A stretch of DNA of 13,367 nt from an uncultured Micrococcales bacterium (GTDB lineage Bacteria > Actinomycetota > Actinomycetes > Actinomycetales > Microbacteriaceae), in assembly GCA_903866485.1 (NCBI GenBank), contig CAIPNT010000065.1, positions 1-13,367 on the forward strand. Reading direction: 5' to 3'. The stretch's first letter is position 1; each line of letters starts with the position of its first letter. The position numbers were made by a program, and so were the translations under genes. Shown piece by piece: positions 1-8,357 of this stretch. Under the pieces are notes generated by a model, which made no database searches, was not told the origin of the DNA, and worked only from the letters and a program-made list of their open reading frames with translations.

Positions 1-296
1 ACGTTTGAGGTTGGTGCATTCACAACCATGACGCCGGCGGCAGTGGCAGCCTTGATGTCGACGTTGTCTAGACCAACACCGGCACGAGCAACAACCTTTA
101 GCTTCGGCGCTGCCGCGATGGCTTCTGCGTCAACCTGAGTTGCCGAGCGAACCAGGATGGCATCTGCCTTGGCAAGCGCAGCAAGCAGCGCTGGGCGGTC
201 GGTGCCATCAACGTTTACGACGTCGAAGTCTGGGCCTAGTGCCTCAACGGTGGCCGGTGATAGTTCTTCGGCGATTAGTACAACTGGCTTAGTCAT
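1..296 (-). CDS. serA: D-3-phosphoglycerate dehydrogenase, N-terminal part (cut by window edge)
   Basis: Encodes the first 98 residues of SerA, the NAD-dependent enzyme that oxidises 3-phosphoglycerate to 3-phosphohydroxypyruvate, the first step of serine synthesis in the cytoplasm. The visible protein starts [18 protein letters not shown] and contains the family segment [18 protein letters not shown], part of the N-terminal substrate-binding half; the NAD-binding fold and any C-terminal regulatory domain lie beyond the left edge. The ATG at 296 is preceded by AGGA about 8 nt upstream, a reasonable ribosome binding site, and no in-frame upstream start competes. It points the same way as ilvC, as in the common actinobacterial order ilvB-ilvN-ilvC-serA, but here an opposing gene (401-982) lies between them, so serA must have its own promoter in 297-400. 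Leucine codon CTA is frequent in the visible part (about 5 of 9). Confidence 0.93.
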   Translation of the reverse strand, partial: MTKPVVLIAEELSPATVEALGPDFDVVNVDGTDRPALLAALAKADAILVRSATQVDAEAIAAAPKLKVVARAGVGLDNVDIKAATAAGVMVVNAPTSN

Positions 297-400
297 TGCT
301 CATCCTGTCGGTGTGGTTTGGGTTCATTTCTAAGTTTAGAGAGCATTTTTGACGCCGAAGCGATTTTGACTTTCAATAAATGTTACTTAGGCTTGCATAT
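297..400. promoter_or_regulatory. Divergent intergenic region between serA and the winged-helix gene
   Basis: This 104-bp gap separates two divergently transcribed genes and must carry both promoters. The plus-strand promoter is listed separately. For serA, reading the minus strand, TAAACT (plus-strand positions about 332-337) fits the actinobacterial TAnnnT -10 pattern and would give a short leader carrying the AGGA site, but no good -35 box precedes it. TTTTGAC occurs twice on the plus strand, at 347-353 and 364-370. It could be a duplicated -35 element or a direct-repeat operator, or chance. Confidence 0.4.
366..393 (+). promoter_or_regulatory. Predicted promoter, leaderless, for the winged-helix gene
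   Basis: TTGACT at 366-371 matches 5 of 6 bases of the -35 consensus. After a 16-nt spacer, TAGGCT at 388-393 fits the TAnnnT -10 pattern. Transcription would begin at about 400-401, which is the ATG at 401-403, so the mRNA would have essentially no 5' leader. No Shine-Dalgarno sequence precedes either ATG (380 or 401), which agrees with leaderless initiation. The -10 box lies downstream of the ATG at 380, so that codon would not be in the transcript. Confidence 0.55.
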
Positions 401-982
401 ATGAAAGTAGCCGCCGCTAAGCTCTCACCACTGCTCAAAAGTGATGCCCAGGGCCTGATTTTGGCCGAGATTTTCATGAATGCCGACGAGTTGTTCTCGA
501 TCAGCCACCTGGCCGAATTTGCCGGCACCAGCCTGCCAACCGCAATGCGCGAGGTAGACCGCCTGCTGGATGGGCAACTCGTGATCCAAAAAACCGTGGG
601 TCGCGCCAGGTTTATCCAAGCCAACAAAAAGCATCTGCTCTTCGATTCGGTTAGTCAGATCGTGGCCTTCAGCTATGGGCCGGCAGCTGTGCTGCCACCA
701 CTGTTGTTGCCACTGGATGGCATTGAGCATGCGTACCTATTTGGCGTGTGGGCAGCTCGTTTATCGCGCCAAACCGAGGCGGCACCCAATGAAGTAGACC
801 TTCTGCTAATCGGCAACGTAAGCCGAATAGAAGCATCACGCGCAGCGGCTAAAGCCGAAGAGCTTCTCGGTCGCGAGGTCAACGTGCAGTTCGCAACGTC
901 ACTCGAATGGCAGCGCGGCGAATCAGACTTCGTTCAGAGCATCAAGGCAAGCCCTCTGGTCGAACTCGTGCTTCGCCCCTAA
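401..982 (+). CDS. Winged-helix DNA-binding protein with C-terminal nucleotidyltransferase-like domain
   Basis: A 193-residue protein of two apparent parts. Residues about 5-75 look like an ArsR/MarR-type winged helix: helices in SPLLKSDAQGLILAEIF, a recognition-helix region in FAGTSLPTAMREVDRLL, and a wing in QLVIQKTVGRARFIQ. Residues about 105-165 resemble the MNT/KNTase nucleotidyltransferase fold, with FGVWAARLSR followed by NEVDLLLIG. The family's usual GS-x-A-R-G and D-x-D are altered to G-V-x-A-A-R and E-x-D, so catalytic activity is doubtful and the domain may only bind a nucleotide or partner. The longer reading frame opens at an ATG at 380, but the predicted promoter places the start at 401. 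It diverges from serA and converges on ilvC. Its targets are unknown: it could control itself, serA or other genes. Function is an inference from fold-like motifs only. Confidence 0.75.
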   Translation: MKVAAAKLSPLLKSDAQGLILAEIFMNADELFSISHLAEFAGTSLPTAMREVDRLLDGQLVIQKTVGRARFIQANKKHLLFDSVSQIVAFSYGPAAVLPPLLLPLDGIEHAYLFGVWAARLSRQTEAAPNEVDLLLIGNVSRIEASRAAAKAEELLGREVNVQFATSLEWQRGESDFVQSIKASPLVELVLRP

Positions 983-1002
983 ACGCGGCCTTTGGCGCCG
1001 AC

Positions 1003-1044
1003 CAACATAAAACACAAGAGGCACCCCCGAAGGGATGCCTCTTG
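1003..1044 (-). terminator. Rho-independent terminator of the ilvDBNC cluster
   Basis: The arms at 1015-1023 and 1036-1044 pair perfectly over 9 bp (CAAGAGGCA with TGCCTCTTG). After one mismatch, 3 more C-G pairs close a CGAA tetraloop at 1028-1031. Read on the minus strand the hairpin is followed by TGTTTTATGTT, a U-rich run, about 38 nt after the ilvC stop codon. The plus-strand side lacks a T tract, so the structure primarily serves the ilv transcript, although the same hairpin may help stop convergent transcription from 401-982. Confidence 0.8.
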
Positions 1045-1081
1045 CAACGAACAGTTAGAACGAGCCGCTAAATCGCTAGAT

Positions 1082-2183
<1,102 letters not shown>

Positions 2184-2690
2184 TTACTTGAGAATCTTCT
2201 CAGTGATTGACTTTGAGCCGCGGCCCATTGCCAAAACACCAGACTGCACCAATTCTTTGATGCCGTATGGTTCGAGAACTTTGATGAAGGCGGCACACTT
2301 GGCAGTGTCTCCGGTGACTTCAATGATCACTGCGTCGCTCACAACGTCGATAACGCGCGCACGAAACAAGGTTACTGCCTCGAGCACCTGAGAGCGAGTT
2401 GCGGCATCGGTCTTGACCTTGATCAGCATGTGGTCACGCTGAACAGCTTGGTCAGCTTCTAGCTCAACAACTTTGATCACATTTATCAGCTTGTTTAGCT
2501 GCTTGGTGACCTGCTCGAGCGGAGCGCCCTCGACACCAACCACAACGGTGATTCGCGAGAGGCCAGCCACCTCGGTGGTTCCAACGGCAAGTGATTCAAT
2601 GTTGAAACCGCGGCGGGCAAACAGCGCTGCCACACGGGTCAAGATACCCGGCTTGTCTTCAACAAGAAGTGAAAGAACGTGCTTTGACAT
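2184..2690 (-). CDS. ilvN: Acetohydroxyacid (acetolactate) synthase, small regulatory subunit
   Basis: The 168-residue regulatory partner of IlvB. In this family it raises activity of the large subunit and confers feedback inhibition by branched-chain amino acids, chiefly valine. The N-terminal ACT domain (about 4-78) shows the typical VEDKPGILTRVAALFARRG then NIESLAVGTTEVAGLSRITV. The C-terminal part (about 85-165) has RDHMLIKVKTD and the conserved ending FIKVLEPYGIKELVQSGVLA, followed by MGRGSKSITEKIL. Length and motifs are those of the common bacterial small subunit. The ATG at 2690 lies 2 nt after the ilvB stop, with only a G-rich stretch upstream, so it is probably translated by ribosomes coming off ilvB. 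This keeps the two subunits in balance. Confidence 0.97.
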   Translation of the reverse strand: MSKHVLSLLVEDKPGILTRVAALFARRGFNIESLAVGTTEVAGLSRITVVVGVEGAPLEQVTKQLNKLINVIKVVELEADQAVQRDHMLIKVKTDAATRSQVLEAVTLFRARVIDVVSDAVIIEVTGDTAKCAAFIKVLEPYGIKELVQSGVLAMGRGSKSITEKILK

Positions 2691-2692
2691 CT

Positions 2693-4447
2693 TTATTCAA
2701 CCCCGTCCCATACTGGCGCAGCATCTCGCGCATATTGAACCTCATCATTGGTTAGTCCGGCGGCAACCATCGGCCATACCATGGCGTCGCGACTAACGAT
2801 GAAGTCGATAACAACCGGGCGATCGTTGGTTTCAATAGCCAACTTAATCGCCTTGTCGATGTCTTCTTCTTTTTCAACACGGATGGCAAGGCAACCATAA
2901 GCCTCGGCCAACTTGACGAAGTCAGGAATCATGACTGTGTCGGTGCCGGTGTTGAGGTCGGTGTTTGAGTAGCGCTCGTTGTAGAACAGGGTCTGCCACT
3001 GACGCACCATTCCGAGCGAAGAGTTGTTGATAATGGCAACCTTGATTGGAATGTTGTTGATGGCGCAGGTGGCCAATTCTTGGTTGGTCATCTGAAAGCA
3101 ACCGTCGCCGTCGATGGCCCAAACCAAACGATCCGGCTGGCCAACCTTGGCGCCCATTGCGGCCGGCACCGAGTAACCCATGGTTCCGGCACCGCCAGAG
3201 TTAAGCCAGGCGTTTGGACGCTCATATTTGATGAACTGCGCCGACCACATCTGATGCTGACCGACACCGGCGGCGAAGATCGCCTCTGAGCCAGAAAGCT
3301 CACCGATGCGACTGATGACATGCTGTGGTGATAGTTTGCCGTCGTTTGCCGGGGTGAAGCCGAGCGGGTAGCGCTCGACGAGACCGTCGAGGAAGGTCCA
3401 CCAATCTTTGATGTCAACTTTGGTTGACTTTAGTGCCGTGGCCAACTCTTGGTTTAGCTCGGTGATTACCTCTTTGGCATCGCCAACGATAGGCACATCG
3501 GCGAAACGAATCTTGCCGATTTCGGCTGGGTCGATGTCGACGTGAATCACCTTTGCGCCGGTCGCGAAACCCTTGACATCGCCAGTGACGCGGTCGTCAA
3601 AGCGTGCGCCTAGGGTGATCAACAGGTCGCTCTTCTGCAGCGCGGTAACCGCTGGAACGGTGCCGTGCATGCCTGGCATGCCTAGGTTCTGCTTGTGCGA
3701 ATCTGGAAATGCGCCGCGAGCCATCAGAGTGGTTACGACCGGCGCACCGATTAGTTCGGCCAGCTGCAAAAGTTCTTTGTGGGCGCCAGCACGAACCACG
3801 CCGCCACCAACATAAAGCACTGGCCTCTTGGCTTCGAGAATCATCGAAGCAGCCGCCTGAATTTGCTTTCCATGTGGCTTGGTGACCGGCTTGTAACCAG
3901 GCAGATCAACCTTTGGAGGCCAAACAAACTCTGCGCTAGCCTGCTGCGCATCCTTGGTGACGTCAACCAAAACTGGGCCAGGGCGGCCAGTGGTGGCGAT
4001 CATCACTGCTGCGGCGATGGTCTCTGGAATATCTGCTGCCTTGGTCACCAAGAATGAATGCTTGGTGATTGGCATGGTGATGCCCACGATGTCGGCCTCT
4101 TGAAACGCATCGGTTCCGATTAGCTTCGAGCCAACCTGACCGGTGATTGCCAAAAGCGGAACCGAGTCCATGTATGCATCGGCGATTGCCGTTACCAGGT
4201 TGGTGGCACCAGGGCCTGAGGTTGCGATGCAGACACCGAGTTTGCCACTGGCCGAGGCATAACCTTCGGCAGCGTGGCCGGCACCTTGCTCGTGACGCAC
4301 CAGGATGTGACGAATTTTGGTTGAGTCCATCAATGGGTCATAGGTAGGCAAGATTGCGCCACCAGGCAAACCAAAGACGTCTTCGATGCCCAGGAGCTCA
4401 AGGCTGCGAACAATCGCCTGCGCTCCGGTTAGAACTTCGTTAGCCAT
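2693..4447 (-). CDS. ilvB: Acetohydroxyacid (acetolactate) synthase, large catalytic subunit
   Basis: The 584-residue ThDP-dependent enzyme condenses two pyruvates to 2-acetolactate, or pyruvate and 2-ketobutyrate to 2-aceto-2-hydroxybutyrate. The order of domains is normal: Pyr domain (about 1-175) with [13 protein letters not shown] and catalytic glutamate E53 in [14 protein letters not shown]; central domain (about 195-330) with [18 protein letters not shown] domain (about 380-555) with the ThDP/Mg2+ motif GDG at 447-449 and NN at 474-475. The LGMVRQWQ segment with W484, whose equivalent is involved in sulfonylurea sensitivity, is the usual form; nothing suggests natural herbicide resistance there. 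The ATG at 4447 is preceded by AGAAG, a modest ribosome binding site. It follows ilvD by 59 nt and precedes ilvN by 2 nt. Confidence 0.97.
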   Translation of the reverse strand: MANEVLTGAQAIVRSLELLGIEDVFGLPGGAILPTYDPLMDSTKIRHILVRHEQGAGHAAEGYASASGKLGVCIATSGPGATNLVTAIADAYMDSVPLLAITGQVGSKLIGTDAFQEADIVGITMPITKHSFLVTKAADIPETIAAAVMIATTGRPGPVLVDVTKDAQQASAEFVWPPKVDLPGYKPVTKPHGKQIQAAASMILEAKRPVLYVGGGVVRAGAHKELLQLAELIGAPVVTTLMARGAFPDSHKQNLGMPGMHGTVPAVTALQKSDLLITLGARFDDRVTGDVKGFATGAKVIHVDIDPAEIGKIRFADVPIVGDAKEVITELNQELATALKSTKVDIKDWWTFLDGLVERYPLGFTPANDGKLSPQHVISRIGELSGSEAIFAAGVGQHQMWSAQFIKYERPNAWLNSGGAGTMGYSVPAAMGAKVGQPDRLVWAIDGDGCFQMTNQELATCAINNIPIKVAIINNSSLGMVRQWQTLFYNERYSNTDLNTGTDTVMIPDFVKLAEAYGCLAIRVEKEEDIDKAIKLAIETNDRPVVIDFIVSRDAMVWPMVAAGLTNDEVQYARDAAPVWDGVE

Positions 4448-4476
4448 TTGACTTCTTTTCTCGTTAGCGTTGCTTG

Positions 4477-4495
4477 ATCAATCGTGCTGATTGAT
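4477..4495. repeat. Inverted repeat between ilvD and ilvB
   Basis: ATCAATC at 4477-4483 and GATTGAT at 4489-4495 are perfect complements around a 5-nt centre (GTGCT). The element occupies the middle of the 59-nt ilvD-ilvB spacer. It has no U tract on either strand, so it is not an intrinsic terminator, and there is no ATG-led leader peptide between it and ilvB. It could be a protein-binding palindrome for a separate ilvB promoter, an mRNA processing or stability hairpin, or chance. Confidence 0.4.
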
Positions 4496-4506
4496 TGGAG
4501 AGCGAA

Positions 4507-6198
4507 TTAGCCGCAGTATGCGCCTTCAGATGCTGAATGCACTAGCTTCGAATACTTCGCGAGAACACCGCGGGTGTAGCGCGGCGGAAGAGGCTGCCAA
4601 GTTTGCTTGCGGGCAGCCAGCTCTTCAGGCTCAACGAGTAGTTCGAGCGAACGAGCAGCGATGTTGACTCGAATCAAGTCGCCATCGCGAACCAGAGCAA
4701 TTGGTCCACCATCGGTGGCCTCTGGTGCAATGTGTCCGATGCAAAGGCCGGTTGTGCCGCCTGAGAATCGTCCGTCGGTCAATAGTAGAACATCCTTGCC
4801 CAATCCCGCACCTTTAATAGCTCCGGTGATGGCAAGCATCTCGCGCATACCAGGGCCACCCTTAGGGCCTTCGTAGCGAATAACCACTACGTCGCCGGCA
4901 GAAATCTTGCCCTCGGTTAGCGCATCCATGGCGGCACGCTCACGCTCGAAAACGCGTGCTGGTCCGGTGAACTCTTCCATGTCGAAGCCAGCGGTCTTCA
5001 CCACGGCACCCTCAGGAGCCATCGAACCCTTGAGGATGGTGATGCCGCCGGTCTTGTGGATTGGGTTCTGAAGTGAACGGATGATCTTGCCGTCTGGGTC
5101 AGGCGGGTTGATGCCCTCTAGGTTTTCGGCAACGGTCTTACCGGTAACAGTCAGTGCGTCACCGTGGATTAGACCTGCATCGAGCAAAGCCTTCATAACC
5201 ACTGGAACGCCGCCGACGCGGTCGACGTCGGTCATGACGTATTGACCGAATGGCTTTAGGTCACCAAGGTGCGGAATCTTGTCGCCGATTCGGTTGAAAT
5301 CATCGAGAGTTAGGTCAACCTCTGCCTCGCGAGCGATGGCAAGCAGATGCAAAACGGCGTTTGTCGAACCGCCGAATGCCATGGTCACGGCAATGGCGTT
5401 CTCAAAAGCCTTCTTGGTCAAAATATCTCGAGCAGTGATGCCTAGGCGCAGCAGGTTAACCACAGCCTCACCCGAGCGGTGAGCCCAAACATCGCGACGA
5501 CGGTCGGCAGCCGGTGGGGCGGCTGAACCAGGAAGGCTCATTCCCAAAGCTTCGGCAGCCGAAGCCATGGTGTTTGCGGTGTACATGCCGCCACAGGCAC
5601 CCTCGCCAGGGCAGATTGCGCGCTCGATGCGGCCAAGGTCTTCTTCAGACATCTTGCCGGCCTTGCAAGCACCGACGGCCTCGAAGGCGTCGATAATGGT
5701 CACGGTCTTTTCGGTGCCATCGGTGAGCTTTACCCAGCCAGGCATGATCGAACCGGCATACAAGAAGACTGATGCAAGGTTCAGTCGAGCGGCAGCCATC
5801 AACATGCCAGGCAGTGACTTGTCGCAACCGGCTAGCAAAACCGAGCCGTCTAGGCGTTCGGCCTGCATAACTGTCTCAACCGAGTCTGCGATCACCTCTC
5901 GTGAAACCAACGAGAAGTGCATGCCCTCGTGGCCCATAGAGATGCCGTCAGAAACCGAGATGGTGCCGAACTCCAGCGGATAACCGCCGGCTGCGTGCAC
6001 ACCTGACTTCGACGCGTCGGCGAGGCGATCAAGCGAGAGGTTACAAGGGGTGACCTCGCTCCAAGAACTCGCGACACCGATCTGAGGTTTTACCCAGTCT
6101 TCGTCGCCCATGCCAACAGCACGAAGCATGCCTCGCGAGGCTGCCTTTTCAATTCCATCGGTTACATCGCGCGAACGCGGCTTGATATCTACAGACAT
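4507..6198 (-). CDS. ilvD: Dihydroxy-acid dehydratase, [2Fe-2S] type
   Basis: Dehydrates 2,3-dihydroxy-isovalerate and 2,3-dihydroxy-3-methylvalerate to the 2-keto acids, the third common step of valine/isoleucine synthesis; the valine keto acid also feeds leucine and pantothenate. The 563-residue length is normal for the shorter IlvD class. Candidate Fe-S cysteines are C52 (TPCNLSLD), C125 (AGCDKSLPG) and C202 ([16 protein letters not shown]); K127 is the usual carbamylated lysine. The C-terminal [13 protein letters not shown] carries the catalytic serine of the family. The three-cysteine pattern points to a [2Fe-2S] cluster. Transcribed first in the cluster, 59 nt ahead of ilvB. No Shine-Dalgarno sequence precedes the ATG at 6198, but a TAGACT -10 box lies 7 nt away, indicating a leaderless mRNA. 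Confidence 0.97.
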   Translation of the reverse strand: MSVDIKPRSRDVTDGIEKAASRGMLRAVGMGDEDWVKPQIGVASSWSEVTPCNLSLDRLADASKSGVHAAGGYPLEFGTISVSDGISMGHEGMHFSLVSREVIADSVETVMQAERLDGSVLLAGCDKSLPGMLMAAARLNLASVFLYAGSIMPGWVKLTDGTEKTVTIIDAFEAVGACKAGKMSEEDLGRIERAICPGEGACGGMYTANTMASAAEALGMSLPGSAAPPAADRRRDVWAHRSGEAVVNLLRLGITARDILTKKAFENAIAVTMAFGGSTNAVLHLLAIAREAEVDLTLDDFNRIGDKIPHLGDLKPFGQYVMTDVDRVGGVPVVMKALLDAGLIHGDALTVTGKTVAENLEGINPPDPDGKIIRSLQNPIHKTGGITILKGSMAPEGAVVKTAGFDMEEFTGPARVFERERAAMDALTEGKISAGDVVVIRYEGPKGGPGMREMLAITGAIKGAGLGKDVLLLTDGRFSGGTTGLCIGHIAPEATDGGPIALVRDGDLIRVNIAARSLELLVEPEELAARKQTWQPLPPRYTRGVLAKYSKLVHSASEGAYCG

Positions 6199-6205
6199 AG
6201 GGTCA

Positions 6206-6211
6206 AGTCTA
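6206..6211 (-). promoter_or_regulatory. Predicted leaderless -10 box of ilvD
   Basis: Read on the minus strand, TAGACT fits TAnnnT and is followed by 7 nt (TGACCCT) and then the ilvD ATG. This places the transcription start at or next to the start codon. No close -35 match is found 16-18 nt upstream, so recognition would depend on the -10 box. It shares a 58-bp intergenic region with the divergent corA promoter. Confidence 0.5.
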
Positions 6212-6244
6212 TCTTTTCAAAGGTGCTTTTTGCCCCGCGGCACA

Positions 6245-6250
6245 TAGGCT
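6245..6250 (+). promoter_or_regulatory. Predicted leaderless -10 box of the CorA-family gene
   Basis: TAGGCT, the same hexamer as before the winged-helix gene at 388-393, lies 6 nt before the ATG at 6257. No Shine-Dalgarno sequence is present before that ATG, which suits a leaderless transcript. The -35 region is weak. Confidence 0.5.
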
Positions 6251-6256
6251 GTTGCC

Positions 6257-7228
6257 ATGAACACCAGCCGTTTATATCGCAATGGGCAACTTATTTCGGG
6301 GCAGTTTGACTCCAACGAAATCTCCGAACTGATTCAAGAGCCAGATGTGGCACTTTGGATTGATCTGCAGAGCCCCTCAGAAACCGAGCTTCAGCACATT
6401 GCCGACGAGTTTGGATTGCACGAACTTGCGGTTGCCGACGCCTATAAGGGCCGACAACGCCCAAAGCTCGATCACTATGACACCCACCTATTTATCAATG
6501 CCTATCAGACCATTTTCAACGAGCAAAGTTATGCCATCGAAACAGCCGAAATCTCGATATTCGTAACCGATAAGGCACTGATCACCGTTCGCGACGGCGA
6601 CAAATTCGACATGCAAAAGGTGCAAGATCGCTGGGACGAAAGCCAGATTCTGGCGGGCAACGGAGTGGCCTTTTTGCTTTGGGGCATCCTGGATGTCATC
6701 GTCGACGGCTATTTCGATGTTGTGACCCAACTCGATGAGGCAATCGAAAAACTCGAAGACTTGCTGTTTGCCGAAGCGCGCCAAGACCTTGTGATTCAAA
6801 AGAAGTCTTATGACCTGCGCAAGGCGCTGGTGGTTTTGCGTCGCAATGCCTCACCGATGCGTGAGGTGCTAAACCCAATCGTTCGTCGCGATGTGCAGGT
6901 AATTCGCAATGACATGGCGGCCTATTTTCAAGACATCTATGACCACGTTATGCGAGTTAGCGACTGGACCGAGTCGCTTCGCGATTTGGTGACCACGCTA
7001 CTTGAAACAAACCTGACCATTCAGGGCAACCGAATGAACCTCGTGATGAAGAAGGTGACCAGCTGGGCTGCCATCATCGCGGTGCCAACGGCAATCACTG
7101 GCTTCTATGGGCAGAACGTGCCCTATCCAGGCTTTGGCACCATTACCGGATTCTGGGTTTCAACGGCTTTGATGGTGGTTATTTCTGCGGCGCTATACGT
7201 TTCGTTCAAACGCCGCGATTGGCTCTAA
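6257..7228 (+). CDS. CorA-family divalent metal ion channel with GQN motif
   Basis: A 323-residue inner-membrane protein of the CorA/MIT family, which as pentamers pass Mg2+ (or Co2+, Ni2+; Zn2+ in ZntB relatives). The N-terminal cytoplasmic domain (about 1-240) includes VALWIDLQSPSETELQHIADEFGLHELAVAD split across residues 31-61, typical of the family, then a long helical stretch (about 150-260) leading into the pore. Two C-terminal membrane spans lie at about 269-283 and 297-315, ending in the positive tail KRRDW. The signature after the first span is YGQN (284-287) followed by VPYPG, instead of the classical YGMN and its acidic loop. That loop change makes the ion preference uncertain. It stands alone: divergent from ilvD, and converging on the small gene at 7254-7364. 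Function is assigned to the family, not to a specific metal. Confidence 0.9.
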   Translation: MNTSRLYRNGQLISGQFDSNEISELIQEPDVALWIDLQSPSETELQHIADEFGLHELAVADAYKGRQRPKLDHYDTHLFINAYQTIFNEQSYAIETAEISIFVTDKALITVRDGDKFDMQKVQDRWDESQILAGNGVAFLLWGILDVIVDGYFDVVTQLDEAIEKLEDLLFAEARQDLVIQKKSYDLRKALVVLRRNASPMREVLNPIVRRDVQVIRNDMAAYFQDIYDHVMRVSDWTESLRDLVTTLLETNLTIQGNRMNLVMKKVTSWAAIIAVPTAITGFYGQNVPYPGFGTITGFWVSTALMVVISAALYVSFKRRDWL

Positions 7229-7235
7229 GCCAATC
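7217..7235. repeat. Perfect hairpin spanning the corA stop codon
   Basis: GATTGGC at 7217-7223 pairs fully with GCCAATC at 7229-7235 around a 5-nt loop that contains part of the TAA stop codon. It lies between the convergent corA and the 36-aa gene. Neither strand has a clear T tract after it, so it is at best a weak or factor-assisted bidirectional terminator, or a 3'-end stabilising hairpin. Confidence 0.35.
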
Positions 7236-7253
7236 TCAAAACAAGTCTGAGAA

Positions 7254-7364
7254 CTATTTAGCTAGGTGAAAAATTGAGTCGGCAATCAGGCCGACGATCA
7301 TCATGACTGGAATAGTTAGGGCAACTGCCAGTGCACCTAGCATGTCTAGAAAGTTGTTCTTCAT
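7254..7364 (-). CDS. Small single-span membrane protein, 36 residues, unknown function
   Basis: A short gene with a convincing start: AGAGGG lies about 7 nt before the ATG at 7364. The protein begins MKNNFLDMLGALAVALT, continues IPVMMIVGLIADS, and ends IFHLAK. It has a short basic N-terminus, a hydrophobic stretch of about 20 residues (roughly 9-28) and a short polar, basic tail, which is the layout of a single-pass membrane peptide. I do not recognise a family. It converges on corA (25 nt between stop codons) and diverges from crtB, so it sits between a metal channel gene and the carotenoid operon without belonging to either. A small regulatory partner of a membrane protein is one possibility, but nothing in the sequence proves it. 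A GC-rich hairpin followed by U residues lies inside the gene (7278-7295), which is odd and is discussed separately. Confidence 0.6.
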   Translation of the reverse strand: MKNNFLDMLGALAVALTIPVMMIVGLIADSIFHLAK

Positions 7365-7475
7365 TCTGAATCCCTCTTTAAAACGTTGAAGTGCTCTCTA
7401 CAACTCTAAGGTTCAGGTTTTGATTCCCGAGTGAGAAGGTCGATTTGAGCGCCTTTCAAGAGGTAGCCTGTAGGT
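7365..7475. promoter_or_regulatory. Divergent region between the small membrane gene and crtB
   Basis: The 111-bp gap must carry the crt operon promoter and that of the small gene. On the plus strand TAGCCT at 7464-7469 sits 6 nt before the crtB GTG and would give a leaderless mRNA. An alternative is TTGAAG (7386-7391) with TAAGGT (7407-7412), but the 15-nt spacing is short; it would give a leader of about 57 nt with a poorly placed AGAGG site. No clear MarR- or MerR-type palindrome is apparent. Confidence 0.4.
7464..7469 (+). promoter_or_regulatory. Predicted leaderless -10 box of the carotenoid operon
   Basis: TAGCCT fits TAnnnT and is 6 nt before the GTG start of crtB, matching the spacing at corA and the permease gene. 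There is no good -35 box 16-18 nt upstream. A purine-rich AGAGG lies 13 nt before the start, too far for strong ribosome binding, which supports leaderless initiation over a conventional leader. Confidence 0.45.
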
Positions 7476-8357
7476 GTGTCAAGCGCGAATTTCTCAAGTC
7501 AATCGAGCAGCCTAGAACGCTATCTCGAGGCTGCGCAACGCTCTTCGGCCGAGGTGATCAGCACCTACTCGACCAGCTTTGGTTGGGCCTCAAAGCTGCT
7601 TGGCCGCAACGAGCAACAACCGGTGCGCAACATCTATGCGCTGGTGCGGGTTGCAGATGAAATCGTGGATGGTGCGGCTGATGAGGCCCACGACAACCCG
7701 AGCCAGCTGCTCGACGAGTTAGAAAACGAGACCTACCGAGCAATTGCAAGCGGGTTTAGCACCAACCTTGTGGTGCATGCATTTGCTCACACCGCGCGCG
7801 AGTTTGCAATCAAGCGAGACATAATCGAGCCGTTCTTTCACTCAATGCGCATGGACCTCACCGAGCGCGAGCACGACCAAAAGAGTTTTGACACCTATGT
7901 CTATGGCTCGGCCGAGGTGGTCGGCTTGATGTGCCTCAAGGTTTTTATGGCCAAGCGCGAATACACCAAAGAGCAGCGTCAAACATTGATAGCCGGTGCG
8001 AGAGCCCTAGGTGCTGCTTTTCAGAAGGTCAACTTCTTGCGCGACCTGGCCGCCGATTTCAAAAGTCTCGGCCGCTCATACTTTCCGAACGTCAACGTCG
8101 ACAACTTCGACGAGGCCACCAAGATTCGGTTGATCGAAGACATCCGTGAAGACTTGGATAAATCTGCAAAGACTCTGCCGCTGCTTTCGCGCGGTTCAAG
8201 AAAAGCGGTTGCCGCCGCCCAGATGTTTTTTGAAGCGCTAAACGAGCGCATCAATACAACGCCAGCCGAAACCCTAATCGAAACTCGAATCAGTGTTCCA
8301 AACTCACAAAAACTTGTGATTCTCGCGAAGGCAGCTCTAGGAGTAACCCCGAAATGA
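7476..8357 (+). CDS. crtB: Phytoene synthase
   Basis: Condenses two geranylgeranyl diphosphates head to head into C40 phytoene, the entry step to carotenoids, at the cytoplasmic side of the membrane. The 293-residue protein shows the conserved YSTSFGWASKLL (31-42), the first Asp-rich motif in RVADEIVD (D61, D65), GSAEVVGLMCLKVF (144-157), and the second Asp-rich motif in NFLRDLAADFKSLGRSYFP (D190, D194); these bind diphosphate through Mg2+. The start is a GTG at 7476, chosen because the N-terminus then aligns with family proteins and a -10 box lies 6 nt before it. First gene of the crt operon. The stop codon overlaps the crtI start (ATGA). There is no GGPP synthase gene next to it, so the substrate must come from a distant crtE or idsA. 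Confidence 0.95.
   Translation: MSSANFSSQSSSLERYLEAAQRSSAEVISTYSTSFGWASKLLGRNEQQPVRNIYALVRVADEIVDGAADEAHDNPSQLLDELENETYRAIASGFSTNLVVHAFAHTAREFAIKRDIIEPFFHSMRMDLTEREHDQKSFDTYVYGSAEVVGLMCLKVFMAKREYTKEQRQTLIAGARALGAAFQKVNFLRDLAADFKSLGRSYFPNVNVDNFDEATKIRLIEDIREDLDKSAKTLPLLSRGSRKAVAAAQMFFEALNERINTTPAETLIETRISVPNSQKLVILAKAALGVTPK

Noticed and set aside
380..400. Upstream ATG at 380 as the start of the winged-helix gene, adding seven residues
   Set aside because: The predicted -10 box (388-393) lies inside this stretch and would place transcription start at the ATG at 401; neither ATG has a Shine-Dalgarno site.
425..730. Open frame of 101 codons antisense to the winged-helix gene
   Set aside because: No ribosome binding site, no recognisable protein, and it lies wholly opposite a gene with clear domain motifs.
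1015..1044. Hairpin as a terminator mainly for the plus-strand gene at 401-982
   Set aside because: The T-rich run is only on the minus-strand side, so it belongs to the ilv transcript; a secondary effect on the other strand is possible.
3088..3417. Open frame of 109 codons on the minus strand
   Set aside because: Alternative-frame shadow inside ilvB with low-complexity, serine-rich composition.
4448..4506. Leader-peptide attenuator before ilvB as in Corynebacterium
   Set aside because: The 59-nt spacer has no ATG-led frame rich in branched-chain codons and no terminator/antiterminator pair.
5567..5983. Open frame of 138 codons on the plus strand
   Set aside because: Antisense shadow of ilvD with serine/proline/arginine-rich composition and no start signals; ilvD is unambiguous here.
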